In this document: positions 18,189-27,536 of the stretch, one piece after another
Layout of the letters: each line of letters begins with the position of its first letter
Numbering within the stretch: the stretch's first letter is position 1
Source: Marinomonas algicola
Lineage (GTDB): Bacteria; Pseudomonadota; Gammaproteobacteria; Pseudomonadales; Marinomonadaceae
DNA: 64,000 nucleotides
NCBI RefSeq assembly: GCF_014805825.1
Contig: NZ_CP061941.1
Span: forward strand, 3,286,001-3,350,000
Direction: 5' to 3'
Program-made: the position numbers and the translations under genes
The notes under the pieces: model-generated
Seen by the model: only the letters and a program-made list of their open reading frames with translations
Told to the model about the DNA's origin: nothing
Databases searched by the model: none

Positions 18189-18488
18189 TTAATTGTCTTC
18201 ACACTCATTTAAACAACATTCCTCTTTAAGAAACGAGATAAGGCTATCCAGTTCTTGATATTGAGGAACACAGTAGAGCGTTCTACCGTCTCTTTTTTGG
18301 GAGACTAAACCGACCGATACAAGACGCGTAATATGGTGAGATAAGGTGGACCCTGGGACATTTAAAGAGGATTGAAGCTCACCAACAGGGACGCCATTTT
18401 TTCCACCACGTACTAGATAACGAAAGATGTTTAAACGTGTTGCATGCCCTAATTCAGCTAAGCATTTTGCCGCTATTTCTGTTTCCAC
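18189..18488 (-). CDS. ArsR-family metalloregulator with C-terminal cysteine triad
   Basis: A 99-aa winged-helix repressor. The recognition helix is VPGSTLSHHITRL. The classical ELCVCDL metal site is absent. Instead C91, C92 and C96 lie in ECCLNEC at the C-terminus, a layout like the three-cysteine As(III) site known for Acidithiobacillus ferrooxidans ArsR. The start is GTG with TATAAGGAGAAACATT before it. It is divergent from an ArsP-type permease, across a palindromic operator. Confidence 0.85.
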   Translation of the reverse strand: METEIAAKCLAELGHATRLNIFRYLVRGGKNGVPVGELQSSLNVPGSTLSHHITRLVSVGLVSQKRDGRTLYCVPQYQELDSLISFLKEECCLNECEDN

Positions 18489-18520
18489 AATGTTTCTCCT
18501 TATAAAAAATTAATTCCATA

Positions 18521-18589
18521 ATACTAGAAATATATTGACACAACAAACAGTGCGGAGCACTATATTTCCATATTATTAGAAATATAGTG
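18521..18589. promoter_or_regulatory. Palindromic operator between arsR-like and arsP-like genes
   Basis: CACTATATTTC (18558-18568) and GAAATATAGTG (18579-18589) are perfect 11-bp arms with a 10-bp spacer. A related half-site, ATACTAGAAATATATTGA, lies at 18521-18538 toward the regulator gene. The palindrome ends 11 bp before the permease start, so bound repressor would block it. Assignment to this ArsR protein is inferred from position. Confidence 0.6.
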
Positions 18590-18600
18590 AGAATTTTATT

Positions 18601-19575
18601 ATGGTCACCTACTTATCAAGCTTAATTGAGAACCCTGATATTCAAACAATGCTAATTGACACGGCAGAAATGTTCATGCAACTGTTTGTTGAATTGACTC
18701 TGCTTTTCCTCATCATTAGCTATGGGGTTGCGTTAATAAACCAAAAGTTACCCGCAAAAAGAATTCAAGCCCTTTTAGGAGGGCGAAAAGGACGGGGTTA
18801 CTTAACCGCTGCGGGGCTGGGGGCCATAACCCCCTTTTGCAGCTGTTCAACGATTCCGATGCTGATTGGATTATTAAAGGCGCATGCTGGGTTTGGCCCC
18901 ACTATGACCTTTTTATTCACATCACCACTGCTGAATCCGATCGTAATTGCGCTCTTTATTCCTGTCTTAGGCCTAGAAGTCACCCTGTGGTACGCCGGGT
19001 TAGCATTAACAACATCTATCTTTGCAGGCGTTGCATTACAACACTTTGGTTTTGATCGATATATCAAACAGGAAATGCTGGCGACGAAAAAGTCAACTTG
19101 CAACACGGGTTGTGACAGTGTTCAAGAAACATCGTGTTGCGGCAGCGCGGTTAAATCAGAGCCAACAATATGGAACGAAGCCTGGAACGAAAGCTGGACG
19201 CTATTTCGCTCTATGTTCCCTTATATGTTCATTGCCATGTTAATAGGCGCTTTTGTTCATGGCTTTGTGCCCGCCGATTTCTTTGCCGATGTCGCCAGTG
19301 CGGACAACCCAGCCGCCGTACCGACAGCCGCATTAATAGGTATACCACTTTATATTAGAGTGACGGCACTACTTCCCTTGATGGCCTCTTTTATCGCTAA
19401 AGGAGTAAGTATTGGGGCTATTATTGCACTGGTTATTGGAAGTGGTGGTGCGAGTTTACCTGAAATGATCTTGCTGAAACGCTTATTCCACTGGCCACTT
19501 ATGTTTGCATTTTTGATGGTAATTTTTAGTATGGCGGTGATCGGTGGCTATGCTTTCAACCTATTCCTTGGATAA
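18601..19575 (+). CDS. arsP: ArsP-type permease (DUF318), probable organoarsenical exporter
   Basis: Inner-membrane protein of 324 aa with about eight helices. The family hallmark PFCSCSTIPMLIGLL (a conserved CxC) is at about residues 79-93. A cysteine-rich cytoplasmic loop (CNTGCDSV, SCCGSA) follows the fifth helix. ArsP exports trivalent organoarsenicals such as methylarsenite in characterised species. The divergent ArsR with a cysteine triad and the shared operator support a metalloid role. The symbol is by family; the exact substrate is untested. Confidence 0.72.
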   Translation: MVTYLSSLIENPDIQTMLIDTAEMFMQLFVELTLLFLIISYGVALINQKLPAKRIQALLGGRKGRGYLTAAGLGAITPFCSCSTIPMLIGLLKAHAGFGPTMTFLFTSPLLNPIVIALFIPVLGLEVTLWYAGLALTTSIFAGVALQHFGFDRYIKQEMLATKKSTCNTGCDSVQETSCCGSAVKSEPTIWNEAWNESWTLFRSMFPYMFIAMLIGAFVHGFVPADFFADVASADNPAAVPTAALIGIPLYIRVTALLPLMASFIAKGVSIGAIIALVIGSGGASLPEMILLKRLFHWPLMFAFLMVIFSMAVIGGYAFNLFLG

Positions 19576-19773
19576 AGATCCATTAACTTATTTGCACTTT
19601 CTACACAAAGCCAAGGCCTCTTCTTTTAATACATTAAGACAATGCTTTGGCGTATTTTCCTTCCAACTATGCCATTTTCGAATACACTTTTGAAAAAACT
19701 TATTCGGCTTCTAGGACTCAATCTTCTACTATATTGTTGGATAGCTAAACAATAATAAATAAGGAACCCATCA

Positions 19774-21507
19774 ATGACTCCACTATCATATAAACGTAAC
19801 CTACTCGCTGTCGCGATCGGCGGTATCGCTTTTTATAGCCATGTTGCAAATGCCTCTTCTCCTTACACTCTTCCGCTTATTGGAGAAGCTAAACCTTCAG
19901 TTCTGACTACTCAATGTGAAGATATGTCGTTACGACTAACAGCAAATCACACCGTCATTACCTCGGTTGAAACGATCAAAAAAGGCACTCTTACTCTGGG
20001 CAATAATGAGATTGAGGCGCATTGCTTAGTAAAAGGAAAAATGCATGAACGCATTGGCGAGGTTGATGGAAAGCCCTATTCGATAGGGTTTGAATTAAGG
20101 TTGCCTAAGCATTGGAATGGCCGCTTTCTTCATCAAGGCAATGGTGGTTTAGACGGAGCCGTAAGAACCGCTGAAGGGGCATTGGGCGGAGGGCCATTGA
20201 CAGGAGCATTGATGCAAGGGTTTGCAGTCATCAGCTCTGATGCTGGACACGATCGCGGCTTACCCACATTTGCTTATGACCCACAGGCACGTTTGGATTA
20301 CGGTTATCAAGCGGTCGCTAAATTAACACCTATGGCAAAAGGACTGATTAGTCAGGTGTACGGAAGACAACCTGATAGCAGTTATTTTGCTGGTTGCTCG
20401 AATGGAGGTCGCCATGCGATGGTTGCCGCAACGCGATACGCTAACGATTATGATGGCATTTTAGTGGGGGCACCGGGCTATCGCTTGCCATTAGCCGCCG
20501 TCGCCAGTATTGCAGGTGCTCATGTCTATGCCTCTGTACCTGGTACAGATAAATCGAACCTCGAAAGCGCCTTTACATTGGCTGAGCGCAAAACGGTTTC
20601 AAAAGCCATTCTGGCACAATGCGACGCACTTGATGGACTAAAAGATGACATGGTTCAGGATGTAAAGGCATGCCAAACGACCTTTAATCTACACAAAGAC
20701 GTTCCAACCTGTGAGTCAGAGCGCACAGGCCTATGTCTAACCCAGCCGCAAAAAGACGCCATTGCAACCATCTTCAACGGTGTCACCACCAGCAAGGGGA
20801 CGCCCTTTTATTCTGCCTTCCCATACGATGCGGGCATCAGTAACAAAGACCAATTAGGTTGGGAATACTCGGCCCCCATTAAACGTGATTCTGGCGCAGT
20901 TGCAATGATTTTCAATACCCCACCAGTCGACCTGAAAGGCTACAGCATACGTAACTTTGATGGTGCACGTTTCGTTTGGGAAGCAAACATCGATGAGCTA
21001 GTCGATCGTGTCAACACGGTTGATGGCGTTTACCAAGAGACAGCCATGTCTTTCATGGCACCACCTTCCCCCGAGAATATGTCAACCTTACGTGATCGCG
21101 GTGGTAAAATAATGGTCTATCATGGTGTGTCTGACGCCATTTTTTCGATGGAAGATACTGAAAAGTGGTACCAAGCGTTAAACGAAAAAAATATGGGCCG
21201 AGCGGATGAGTTTGCGCAATTTTATCCTATTCCAGGCATGGGACATTGTCGTGGTGGCCAAGCGACGGACCAATTCGATATGCTAACGCCATTAGTCGCA
21301 TGGGTTGAGAAAGGAGAGAAACCGCAGCAAGTCGTTGCATCAGCTCGAGGAGAAGGTAACCCGGGAGGAGTCAATGATGAGCTCCCCGATTCTTGGAGTG
21401 CAACACGAACTCGTCCACTGTGTCCATATCCCTCCACAGCAACCTACAATGGTAAAGGCGACATCGAAAAAGCGACGAGCTTTGCTTGCAGAATGCCTGC
21501 GAAATAA
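19774..21507 (+). CDS. Secreted tannase/feruloyl-esterase-family hydrolase
   Basis: A 577-aa alpha/beta hydrolase of the tannase family (PF07519 type), acting on esters of aromatic acids. The signal peptide runs to about ANA at residue 27. The nucleophile is S209 in GCSNGGRH, and the catalytic His is probably in PGMGHCRGG near residue 491. Cysteines flanking these sites could form the disulfide typical of the family. GGAACCCATCA precedes the ATG. It stands alone; the nearby ant genes make a link to aromatic-acid catabolism plausible. Confidence 0.87.
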   Translation: MTPLSYKRNLLAVAIGGIAFYSHVANASSPYTLPLIGEAKPSVLTTQCEDMSLRLTANHTVITSVETIKKGTLTLGNNEIEAHCLVKGKMHERIGEVDGKPYSIGFELRLPKHWNGRFLHQGNGGLDGAVRTAEGALGGGPLTGALMQGFAVISSDAGHDRGLPTFAYDPQARLDYGYQAVAKLTPMAKGLISQVYGRQPDSSYFAGCSNGGRHAMVAATRYANDYDGILVGAPGYRLPLAAVASIAGAHVYASVPGTDKSNLESAFTLAERKTVSKAILAQCDALDGLKDDMVQDVKACQTTFNLHKDVPTCESERTGLCLTQPQKDAIATIFNGVTTSKGTPFYSAFPYDAGISNKDQLGWEYSAPIKRDSGAVAMIFNTPPVDLKGYSIRNFDGARFVWEANIDELVDRVNTVDGVYQETAMSFMAPPSPENMSTLRDRGGKIMVYHGVSDAIFSMEDTEKWYQALNEKNMGRADEFAQFYPIPGMGHCRGGQATDQFDMLTPLVAWVEKGEKPQQVVASARGEGNPGGVNDELPDSWSATRTRPLCPYPSTATYNGKGDIEKATSFACRMPAK

Positions 21508-21592
21508 CATAATTAATTTAACAGTATTGACTTAATAAACCATAGGGTAAAAGTAAGTATTCACAAATAATATTATTAGTCTACGCAAGAAA

Positions 21593-21621
21593 AATAAAGC
21601 CAGCCTAAAACTGGCTTTATT
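21593..21621. terminator. Bidirectional rho-independent terminator
   Basis: AATAAAGCCAG (21593-21603) pairs perfectly with CTGGCTTTATT (21611-21621) around a 7-nt loop. T-rich flanks occur on both strands. It lies between the convergent tannase-like gene and the flavin monooxygenase gene. Confidence 0.75.
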
Positions 21622-21804
21622 TGGTTAGGCGTACAAGAAAATAGGCCTCCGTCATTCTGCTCATACAGGCTTAACGGTCGTTGTTTACTTCAACTTTAAA
21701 CGACGTATCTATTTAAAGTCAGCCCCCCCATTTCTTAGAGAGATATTCCATTTTTTGGAACGACAACCTTATTAACATGACTAAATAGCTAGTTCACCAA
21801 AACA

Positions 21805-23115
21805 TCAAAAGTTAGATTCATTAAGGTGCTCAGCTAAAGTATTACCTTGATATTCTCGTCGAAACCAACCTTGCTCGGCTAAAACGGGAATAACGTTTTT
21901 GAAGAATAAGTTTGCCGAATGTATGCTACCACCAGGAATAGCAATGAATCCGTCAGCCCCACCTCCTAAGAGTCTTTCTATAATGCTATTAATGGCATCT
22001 TCAGGTGTCCCAATAACCAACCAATGGGATGAATTACACACCTCAGGTCGATTCATAAAGGTATCCACACTCGGATTCTCCCGACAAATGTACTGTTTCA
22101 TTAAATTGCTATGGGTTTGACTCCGCACTTGCCTGTCGAGTTTAGGAAGATCATTTTCTGTCAACATTCTATTTTTATCGAATTGCCTTAGATTTAACCC
22201 AATCGCTTCTTCTACATAAGCATAACGACGCTCCCAGTCTGAGTTAGAATGAGTCTCTCTATAAAGCTCTTCCGCTTCTGATTTTGTATCGGCTAAATAA
22301 AGGTTTAATCCAGGTAACAATTTAATGCTATCTGGGTCCCTTCCCTGTTGCTTAGCTTTGGTTCGTAAATCGTTTCGAAGCTCAATACCAGACGCCATAT
22401 CGGGTGTAGCAGCGAAAACAGCCGAAGCAATTTTTGCTGCAAATGTACGTCCAGCCTCGGATGCCCCCGCTTGAAAAAGTGGAATTTCACCAAAGGGTGT
22501 TTGAGGCGTACTAAGAGGCCCTTTGACTTTAAAAAAGCTTCCTTGATGATTGATTGGCCGAATTTTTTCTATATTAGCAAACGCCCCCTTTTTCTTATCT
22601 AAGATCAAACTATCACTAGGATAGCTTCTCCATAGCTGCTTCGTTACAGACAAATACTCAGCGGATTTCTGATAGCGCTGTTTTGCGGGTAATAATATGT
22701 CTTCCCCAAAGTTCTCTTGCCCTTCAATCGCCGTGACGAGATTCCACCCGACTCGCCCCTGACTCAGCCAATTCAGTGATTGCAGCTGTCTGGCTACAAC
22801 ATAAGGCGGCAAAAAGGTAGTTGACGCGGTGGCGACTAAACCAATTTTTTTGGTATGACTGGCAATGGCAGACAATAAGACAAAAGGGTCGAGATTACTA
22901 AAGCCTGGCTCAGTGGCTAAAGGCTCAGTTTTTAAAAAAAGCGTATCGGGGCGAAAAACGAAGTCGAGTTTCGCTTGTTCAGCTTGTTTGGCAAGATCAA
23001 GATACGGTTGGAGATTGAACAGTTGCTCGACTTGACTATCGTTACGTCGCCAGCCATTAGCGCTTAGCCAGCCCATGACTAAGGCTAGACCGATATGAAT
23101 GTTAGATTGACTCAT
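21805..23115 (-). CDS. NtaA/SnaA/DszA-type FMN-dependent monooxygenase
   Basis: A 436-aa bacterial-luciferase-like flavin monooxygenase of the NtaA/SnaA/SoxA group, whose known members oxidise nitrilotriacetate, pristinamycin precursors or dibenzothiophene sulfone using reduced FMN. Family segments seen: KLDFVFRPDTLFL, SQGRVGWNLVTA, QAGASEAGRTFAA and SHWLVIGTPEDAI. It lies 49 bp after the TonB-dependent receptor gene on the same strand and is probably co-transcribed with it. That suggests modification of the imported siderophore or chelator. No reductase partner is nearby. Confidence 0.87.
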   Translation of the reverse strand: MSQSNIHIGLALVMGWLSANGWRRNDSQVEQLFNLQPYLDLAKQAEQAKLDFVFRPDTLFLKTEPLATEPGFSNLDPFVLLSAIASHTKKIGLVATASTTFLPPYVVARQLQSLNWLSQGRVGWNLVTAIEGQENFGEDILLPAKQRYQKSAEYLSVTKQLWRSYPSDSLILDKKKGAFANIEKIRPINHQGSFFKVKGPLSTPQTPFGEIPLFQAGASEAGRTFAAKIASAVFAATPDMASGIELRNDLRTKAKQQGRDPDSIKLLPGLNLYLADTKSEAEELYRETHSNSDWERRYAYVEEAIGLNLRQFDKNRMLTENDLPKLDRQVRSQTHSNLMKQYICRENPSVDTFMNRPEVCNSSHWLVIGTPEDAINSIIERLLGGGADGFIAIPGGSIHSANLFFKNVIPVLAEQGWFRREYQGNTLAEHLNESNF

Positions 23116-23164
23116 AATGCCATTATCGGCCTCATATTTCCCTATGAGACCGATACCTTAGTAA

Positions 23165-25252
23165 TTAAAATTGATAGCGGATAGTGGCTTTTGCTGAACG
23201 CTCTGCACCAGGAATATTGAATTGCCCAGAATCTCCAACGCGAGCGTAATACCTCTCATTGAGTAGATTATCGATATTCAGCTGTGCGCTTAGTTCAGGA
23301 GTAAATTGATAAGACATCATGGCGTTGACCACTTTGTAAGCACTGGCATCAGCACCGGAATCGTTTTCGATTTTACTCAAGGTGTTCAAGCCAAGACCCA
23401 TATTTACTGTCTCATTTACTTGATAGCTTCCCCATAAATTGAACATATGTTCAGGCATATAGCTAATCAGCACGTCATATGAGCTTTCTTCAATAATGTC
23501 CGTATCAATATAGCTGTACCCAGCGATGACTTTAAAGTCCTTGGTAATCTGACCAATGACTTCAACTTCAGCACCTTGCATGCGACGCTTACCTGTTGCA
23601 ATGAATTCACGTGAAGAATTGACGCCCCACGCATTTTTATCATCAATTTGATATAGACTGATTCGTGCCTGTAACGCATCGTTTAAGTAGCTCGATTTGA
23701 TGCCCAGCTCGACTTGCTTACCTTCTCGTGGGTCAAGTACTTCACCGTTTCCATCAACATATTCTTGAGGAATATACAATTCGGAAACACTGGCGTATAG
23801 GCTATATGAATCATCCAGATCGTATACGGCGCCACCGTACCAAATGGCTTTATCATCACTCCGTGTCGTGGTTGAATTGGTTCGTTTATTGATAGTAGTA
23901 ATGTCCCATTGACTGGCTCTGGCGCCTGCAATTAATGCTAAATTTGAGACAGGACGAAGCGTTATCTTGCCGTATAAACCCGTTTCCTCTCGCTCGACAT
24001 TACTATACGAACTTGAACCATTGGCTGAGAAAATGTCGTAGTAGGCGATGTTACTGAGATTGGATACTGAGACAGAAGTACCAGTACGGCTTTTGTACTC
24101 ACGTCGGTCATCTTCAAATCTTTTATAATCCGCCCCGAACACAAATTCAGAGATGCTTCCCATAAAATCAAAGGGTTGGCTGTAGCTTGCATCGGCGACA
24201 AAGGCTTTTTGTGCAACATCGCTAGCGTAAGGCAACATGATTACTGAGTCTGTCGGGCTGATGGCAGAACCAGCATACATGTAGTTCCAATCACTGCTAT
24301 TTTCTCGGTAACGAATGCCGACCTTACCGTAGCCACCGTTTGTAAAATAATGACTTAAATCAGCAAACAAGTCATCGCTTTGCATATTAAAGCGGTTCCA
24401 GCTGGGGGCGTAGTAATCGTGATTTGGCAGGCTTAATAAATTGCCCTCAGAGTCTAACGGAAGCCCATTATTCGGTGTAAGATCTCGTTCTTGATGTAAA
24501 AAACCCAAACCCAAGGTTGTGTTGTTGTCTAAATCCACATCGAAAGCCGCGTAAACAGTTTCGTGGTGCTCAGCCTTGCCCGTTTCCTCAGGGGTTTCAC
24601 CAAAACCATTAATAACCAGCCGACCACGAATGCGGCCGTCTTCATTCAGTGGTGACCCTATATCAAGGCCAGCTTCATATTGCTTATTTGTTCCTAGACT
24701 GACTTCTGATTTGCCTTGAAATTCATCTGTGCCACGCTTTCTAATAAGGTTAATAATGCCACCCATTTCCCCGCTTGCATCGAATAGACCAGAAGGGCCC
24801 CGCATAATTTCGATACGGTCAAACGCCGCTAGGTTTGGCATGGTTCCTAATCGGCTTTCCATCTGTGCAGGAAGACCGTCTACATTGTATTCAGAATATT
24901 TATAGCCACGAGCAATGACCGATGAACGGCCTCTTTCGTTTGGAAGCATTCTTAAACCTGGGGTATTTTCTGCGATTTCTTCCAAGGTATCGGCATTTTG
25001 ATCTTCAATACTCTGATGGGCAACGACACTCACAGATTGAGGAATATCGCGTAAGGTTGCAGGGGTTTTACTGCCGACTGTCGCGCCATCCATAGTATAG
25101 GATTCTGATTCTTCTGAGGCGGCTTCTTGATAAAGCTGATTCCCCTCAACGCTAAGAGTTGATAAGCGAATCTGGTTTTCGGCCCAAGAAAATGAGCTAA
25201 AGGCCATACACGAGAAAAGCGTAGTAAATGCAAACTTAGGGTATCTTGACAT
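23165..25252 (-). CDS. TonB-dependent siderophore receptor
   Basis: Outer-membrane receptor of 695 aa importing ferric siderophore with energy from TonB. Signal peptide to about SWA, then a short N-terminal segment, plug domain (DIPQSVSVVAHQSI, IMRGPSGLFDASGEMGGIIN) and a 22-strand-type barrel ending in Phe (ATIRYQF). It resembles the FhuE/FpvA class without a signalling domain. ATAAGGAGTCAAA precedes the ATG. A Fur-like box lies 38 bp upstream, between it and the divergent AraC gene. Confidence 0.92.
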   Translation of the reverse strand: MSRYPKFAFTTLFSCMAFSSFSWAENQIRLSTLSVEGNQLYQEAASEESESYTMDGATVGSKTPATLRDIPQSVSVVAHQSIEDQNADTLEEIAENTPGLRMLPNERGRSSVIARGYKYSEYNVDGLPAQMESRLGTMPNLAAFDRIEIMRGPSGLFDASGEMGGIINLIRKRGTDEFQGKSEVSLGTNKQYEAGLDIGSPLNEDGRIRGRLVINGFGETPEETGKAEHHETVYAAFDVDLDNNTTLGLGFLHQERDLTPNNGLPLDSEGNLLSLPNHDYYAPSWNRFNMQSDDLFADLSHYFTNGGYGKVGIRYRENSSDWNYMYAGSAISPTDSVIMLPYASDVAQKAFVADASYSQPFDFMGSISEFVFGADYKRFEDDRREYKSRTGTSVSVSNLSNIAYYDIFSANGSSSYSNVEREETGLYGKITLRPVSNLALIAGARASQWDITTINKRTNSTTTRSDDKAIWYGGAVYDLDDSYSLYASVSELYIPQEYVDGNGEVLDPREGKQVELGIKSSYLNDALQARISLYQIDDKNAWGVNSSREFIATGKRRMQGAEVEVIGQITKDFKVIAGYSYIDTDIIEESSYDVLISYMPEHMFNLWGSYQVNETVNMGLGLNTLSKIENDSGADASAYKVVNAMMSYQFTPELSAQLNIDNLLNERYYARVGDSGQFNIPGAERSAKATIRYQF

Positions 25253-25289
25253 TTTGACTCCTTATAGAGTTTTCATTGTAATTTATATT

Positions 25290-25308
25290 GATAATGAGAA
25301 GGGTTATC
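25290..25308. promoter_or_regulatory. Probable Fur box
   Basis: GATAATGAGAAGGGTTATC matches the 19-bp Fur consensus at 15 positions with symmetric GATAA/TTATC ends. It sits in the divergent promoter between the TonB receptor and the AraC regulator/ABC operon, where iron control is expected. Confidence 0.65.
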
Positions 25309-25406
25309 GTTTACATTTATTGTATGCCAAGTGCATTTTGGTCTGATGTCGAAATATTGCCAATCTACTTGGAAAACCTGCCAACACCTTTAGAAAGGGA
25401 ACAACA

Positions 25407-26294
25407 GTGCTCTATACTGGCTCACAACACGATAATGATTCTTATGACGAGGCGCTAATTCGCGACTATTACTCAGGAGATTACCGCTTTGATTCGTTAA
25501 GAAGTGGTGTGGAAATTCATGGTGGACGCAACATTTATCGTCGTAGCGTGGATAACACCGTACAGGTAAATCCACACATCACCTTCATTTTTTTACTTAA
25601 AGGTGAGTTGCAATTCTCATTAGGAAGACAGGACTATCATTTTTCGACGGATCAAGGCCACTGCATAATGATTAGCTTAAATGACCAAACGTTGTTTCGT
25701 CGAGTAACATTTGCGGGTCAATGCGATGAGAAAGTGGTCTTGCGAGGGATGGAACGCTGGTTAAAAGACAATAATACACAAGACGCTTTACCTGTCGATG
25801 TTTACCGCCAAACGGTTAGAGATTGGCCTTTAACCCAGACAATGCAAACAGGTTGTGAGCAATGGTTAGCCGCTTGTGATGATGACAATTTACTGCATAA
25901 AGACATGTTAGGGTTATTGTTGCTAAACACAACATGGCAGCATTTTATGAATTTAGAGGAAGGTATAACTTCGGCGTTACAACATAGTCTAGAGCGGCTT
26001 TTAGATCAGGGTATTTTTGATATTCAGGCCATGGCTGAGACCTTACATATGAGTGTCCGTACCCTTCATCGCCGTGCTGTTGATCAATTAGGAAAGCCCC
26101 TAGGTAATTGGGTTACGGAACAACGTTTAGCTCGAGCAAAATGCATTATGGTAAAACAGAAAAAGTCCATTTCGGAAACCGCGTGGTTAGTTGGGTATCA
26201 ACATGCCTCAAGTTTTATCCATGCTTTTCGTCGAGCTTATGGTGTAACACCAAAGGCCTATCTAGAAGCTCATCAGGGGCAGAGAAAATGTTGA
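25407..26294 (+). CDS. AraC-family regulator of siderophore uptake (PchR-like role)
   Basis: A 295-aa regulator with a C-terminal AraC domain (DIQAMAETLHMSVRTLHRRAVDQLG; ISETAWLVGYQHASSFIHAFRRAYG). The N-terminal half is a cupin-like sensor. The start is GTG, with AAAGGGAACAACA before it and no in-frame ATG nearby. Lying between the Fur box and the ABC genes, it probably activates receptor and transporter when the ferric siderophore is present, as PchR and AlcR do. It is likely co-transcribed with the binding protein 19 bp downstream. Confidence 0.85.
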   Translation: MLYTGSQHDNDSYDEALIRDYYSGDYRFDSLRSGVEIHGGRNIYRRSVDNTVQVNPHITFIFLLKGELQFSLGRQDYHFSTDQGHCIMISLNDQTLFRRVTFAGQCDEKVVLRGMERWLKDNNTQDALPVDVYRQTVRDWPLTQTMQTGCEQWLAACDDDNLLHKDMLGLLLLNTTWQHFMNLEEGITSALQHSLERLLDQGIFDIQAMAETLHMSVRTLHRRAVDQLGKPLGNWVTEQRLARAKCIMVKQKKSISETAWLVGYQHASSFIHAFRRAYGVTPKAYLEAHQGQRKC

Positions 26295-26313
26295 ATGATA
26301 TAGGGATCAAAAC

Positions 26314-27216
26314 ATGTTTTTAACAATGCCGTTACGAGTGATTTTCGTTGTGTTAATTTTCGCCTCAGCGAGTTTGAACGCTGTTGAGATCAAAACTTAT
26401 CGAGGACTCGTTGACGTACCCAAGAAACCGCAACGGATTGTCGCGTTTCCGGCTGGGGTCGTGGACACACTGGATGCGCTTGGCGTCAAATTAGTCGGAA
26501 TGCCAAATGGAATACACCTCAACTACATAAATCAAAGCCAGGCCTCTGTGGTTGGAACCTTATTCTCCGCTGATTTGGAAGCGATTCACCGTCTGCGGCC
26601 TGACCTCGTTGTGGTTGGGACTCGCTCAGCAAAACAATTTGATTCGGTCGCCGAGTTTGCTCCCACAGTGGACTTATCTTTAACCAGAGGCAACACATTT
26701 CAAGCCGCCATTGAGCGTATGAACGATTTAGCGCGGCTATTTGATAAAGTGGCGCAGGCTAAGGCAATCGAGCATGAATTAACACAATTGCGCGATGAGG
26801 TTGCGGCATCCATATCAAATACGGGCTCTATCATGGTCGTGATGGTGATTGGACGTTCATTAAATATGCTAACCACTAAAACTCGCATAGATTGGTTTCA
26901 GACAGAATTAGGTATGACACTAGTCGGCGACGACAGCAAACAATTAGGGGAGTTAGCGCCTATTTCCTTCGAGTATATTCTAGATAAAAATCCAGACTGG
27001 TTAATTGTTCTGGACCGTGATGCCGCGGTCGGCAAGCCGTCTTCAAATGCTCAGCAACAAATGAATAACGCTTTAGTGATGGCTACGACGGCCGCTCGAA
27101 AAGGACAGATTGTGTATTTAGATGGTGTCGGAACATTGAATGCTGTCGGTGGTGTGAAAGGGCTGAAAAACACATTACAACAGCTTAAAAAAGCCTTTAG
27201 CTCCCCTTCCCGATGA
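26314..27216 (+). CDS. Iron-siderophore ABC transporter binding protein
   Basis: A 300-aa periplasmic protein of the FatB/CeuE/FepB class, which takes ferric siderophore from the outer-membrane receptor. Signal peptide to about LNA; then TYRGLVDVPKKPQRIVAF, the VVDTLDALG segment, LRPDLVVVG and PDWLIVLDRDAAVG. No lipobox Cys is seen. TAGGGATCAAAAC lies before the ATG. Second gene of the plus-strand iron operon. Confidence 0.88.
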   Translation: MFLTMPLRVIFVVLIFASASLNAVEIKTYRGLVDVPKKPQRIVAFPAGVVDTLDALGVKLVGMPNGIHLNYINQSQASVVGTLFSADLEAIHRLRPDLVVVGTRSAKQFDSVAEFAPTVDLSLTRGNTFQAAIERMNDLARLFDKVAQAKAIEHELTQLRDEVAASISNTGSIMVVMVIGRSLNMLTTKTRIDWFQTELGMTLVGDDSKQLGELAPISFEYILDKNPDWLIVLDRDAAVGKPSSNAQQQMNNALVMATTAARKGQIVYLDGVGTLNAVGGVKGLKNTLQQLKKAFSSPSR

Positions 27217-27245
27217 TAGATTGATTGATAAATGAGTAAAGGAAG

Positions 27246-27497
27246 ATGTTAAAAAATATTAGGATTGAAATCCCTCTTAAGCCACCGTCTTCCAAAGTCG
27301 TAAGGGGAATGGACCTTTCACCAACGATAATACGCGTTAGATTGCAAAGTCCTGAGCTAGAAGGCTTTGGTATGCACTTATTATCGTCTAAAGCGCATGT
27401 CATCACACAAATTAAGCGTCGCTTGATGAACGTAAATTCGATCATTAACCCTGCAGCCTATCTTGATGTAGTGTCTTATTGGAAAACCAACTTATGA
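27246..27497 (+). pseudogene. Internally deleted remnant of a siderophore-interacting protein
   Basis: An 83-aa ORF. Its first 40 residues (RGMDLSPTIIRVRLQSPELEGF) look like the start of the FAD-binding domain of siderophore-interacting ferric reductases (ViuB/YqjH type). Its last residues (AYLDVVSYWKTNL) look like the usual C-terminal SYWK/GYWR segment. The roughly 150 residues that bind FAD and NAD in between are missing. Position inside an iron-siderophore operon fits such an origin. It could still be translated (AAAGGAAG before the ATG) but could not be a working reductase. Confidence 0.5.
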
Positions 27498-27536
27498 CAG
27501 TGTTCGATGGTTTTAAGCCTGTATCTTTGGAGCCGT

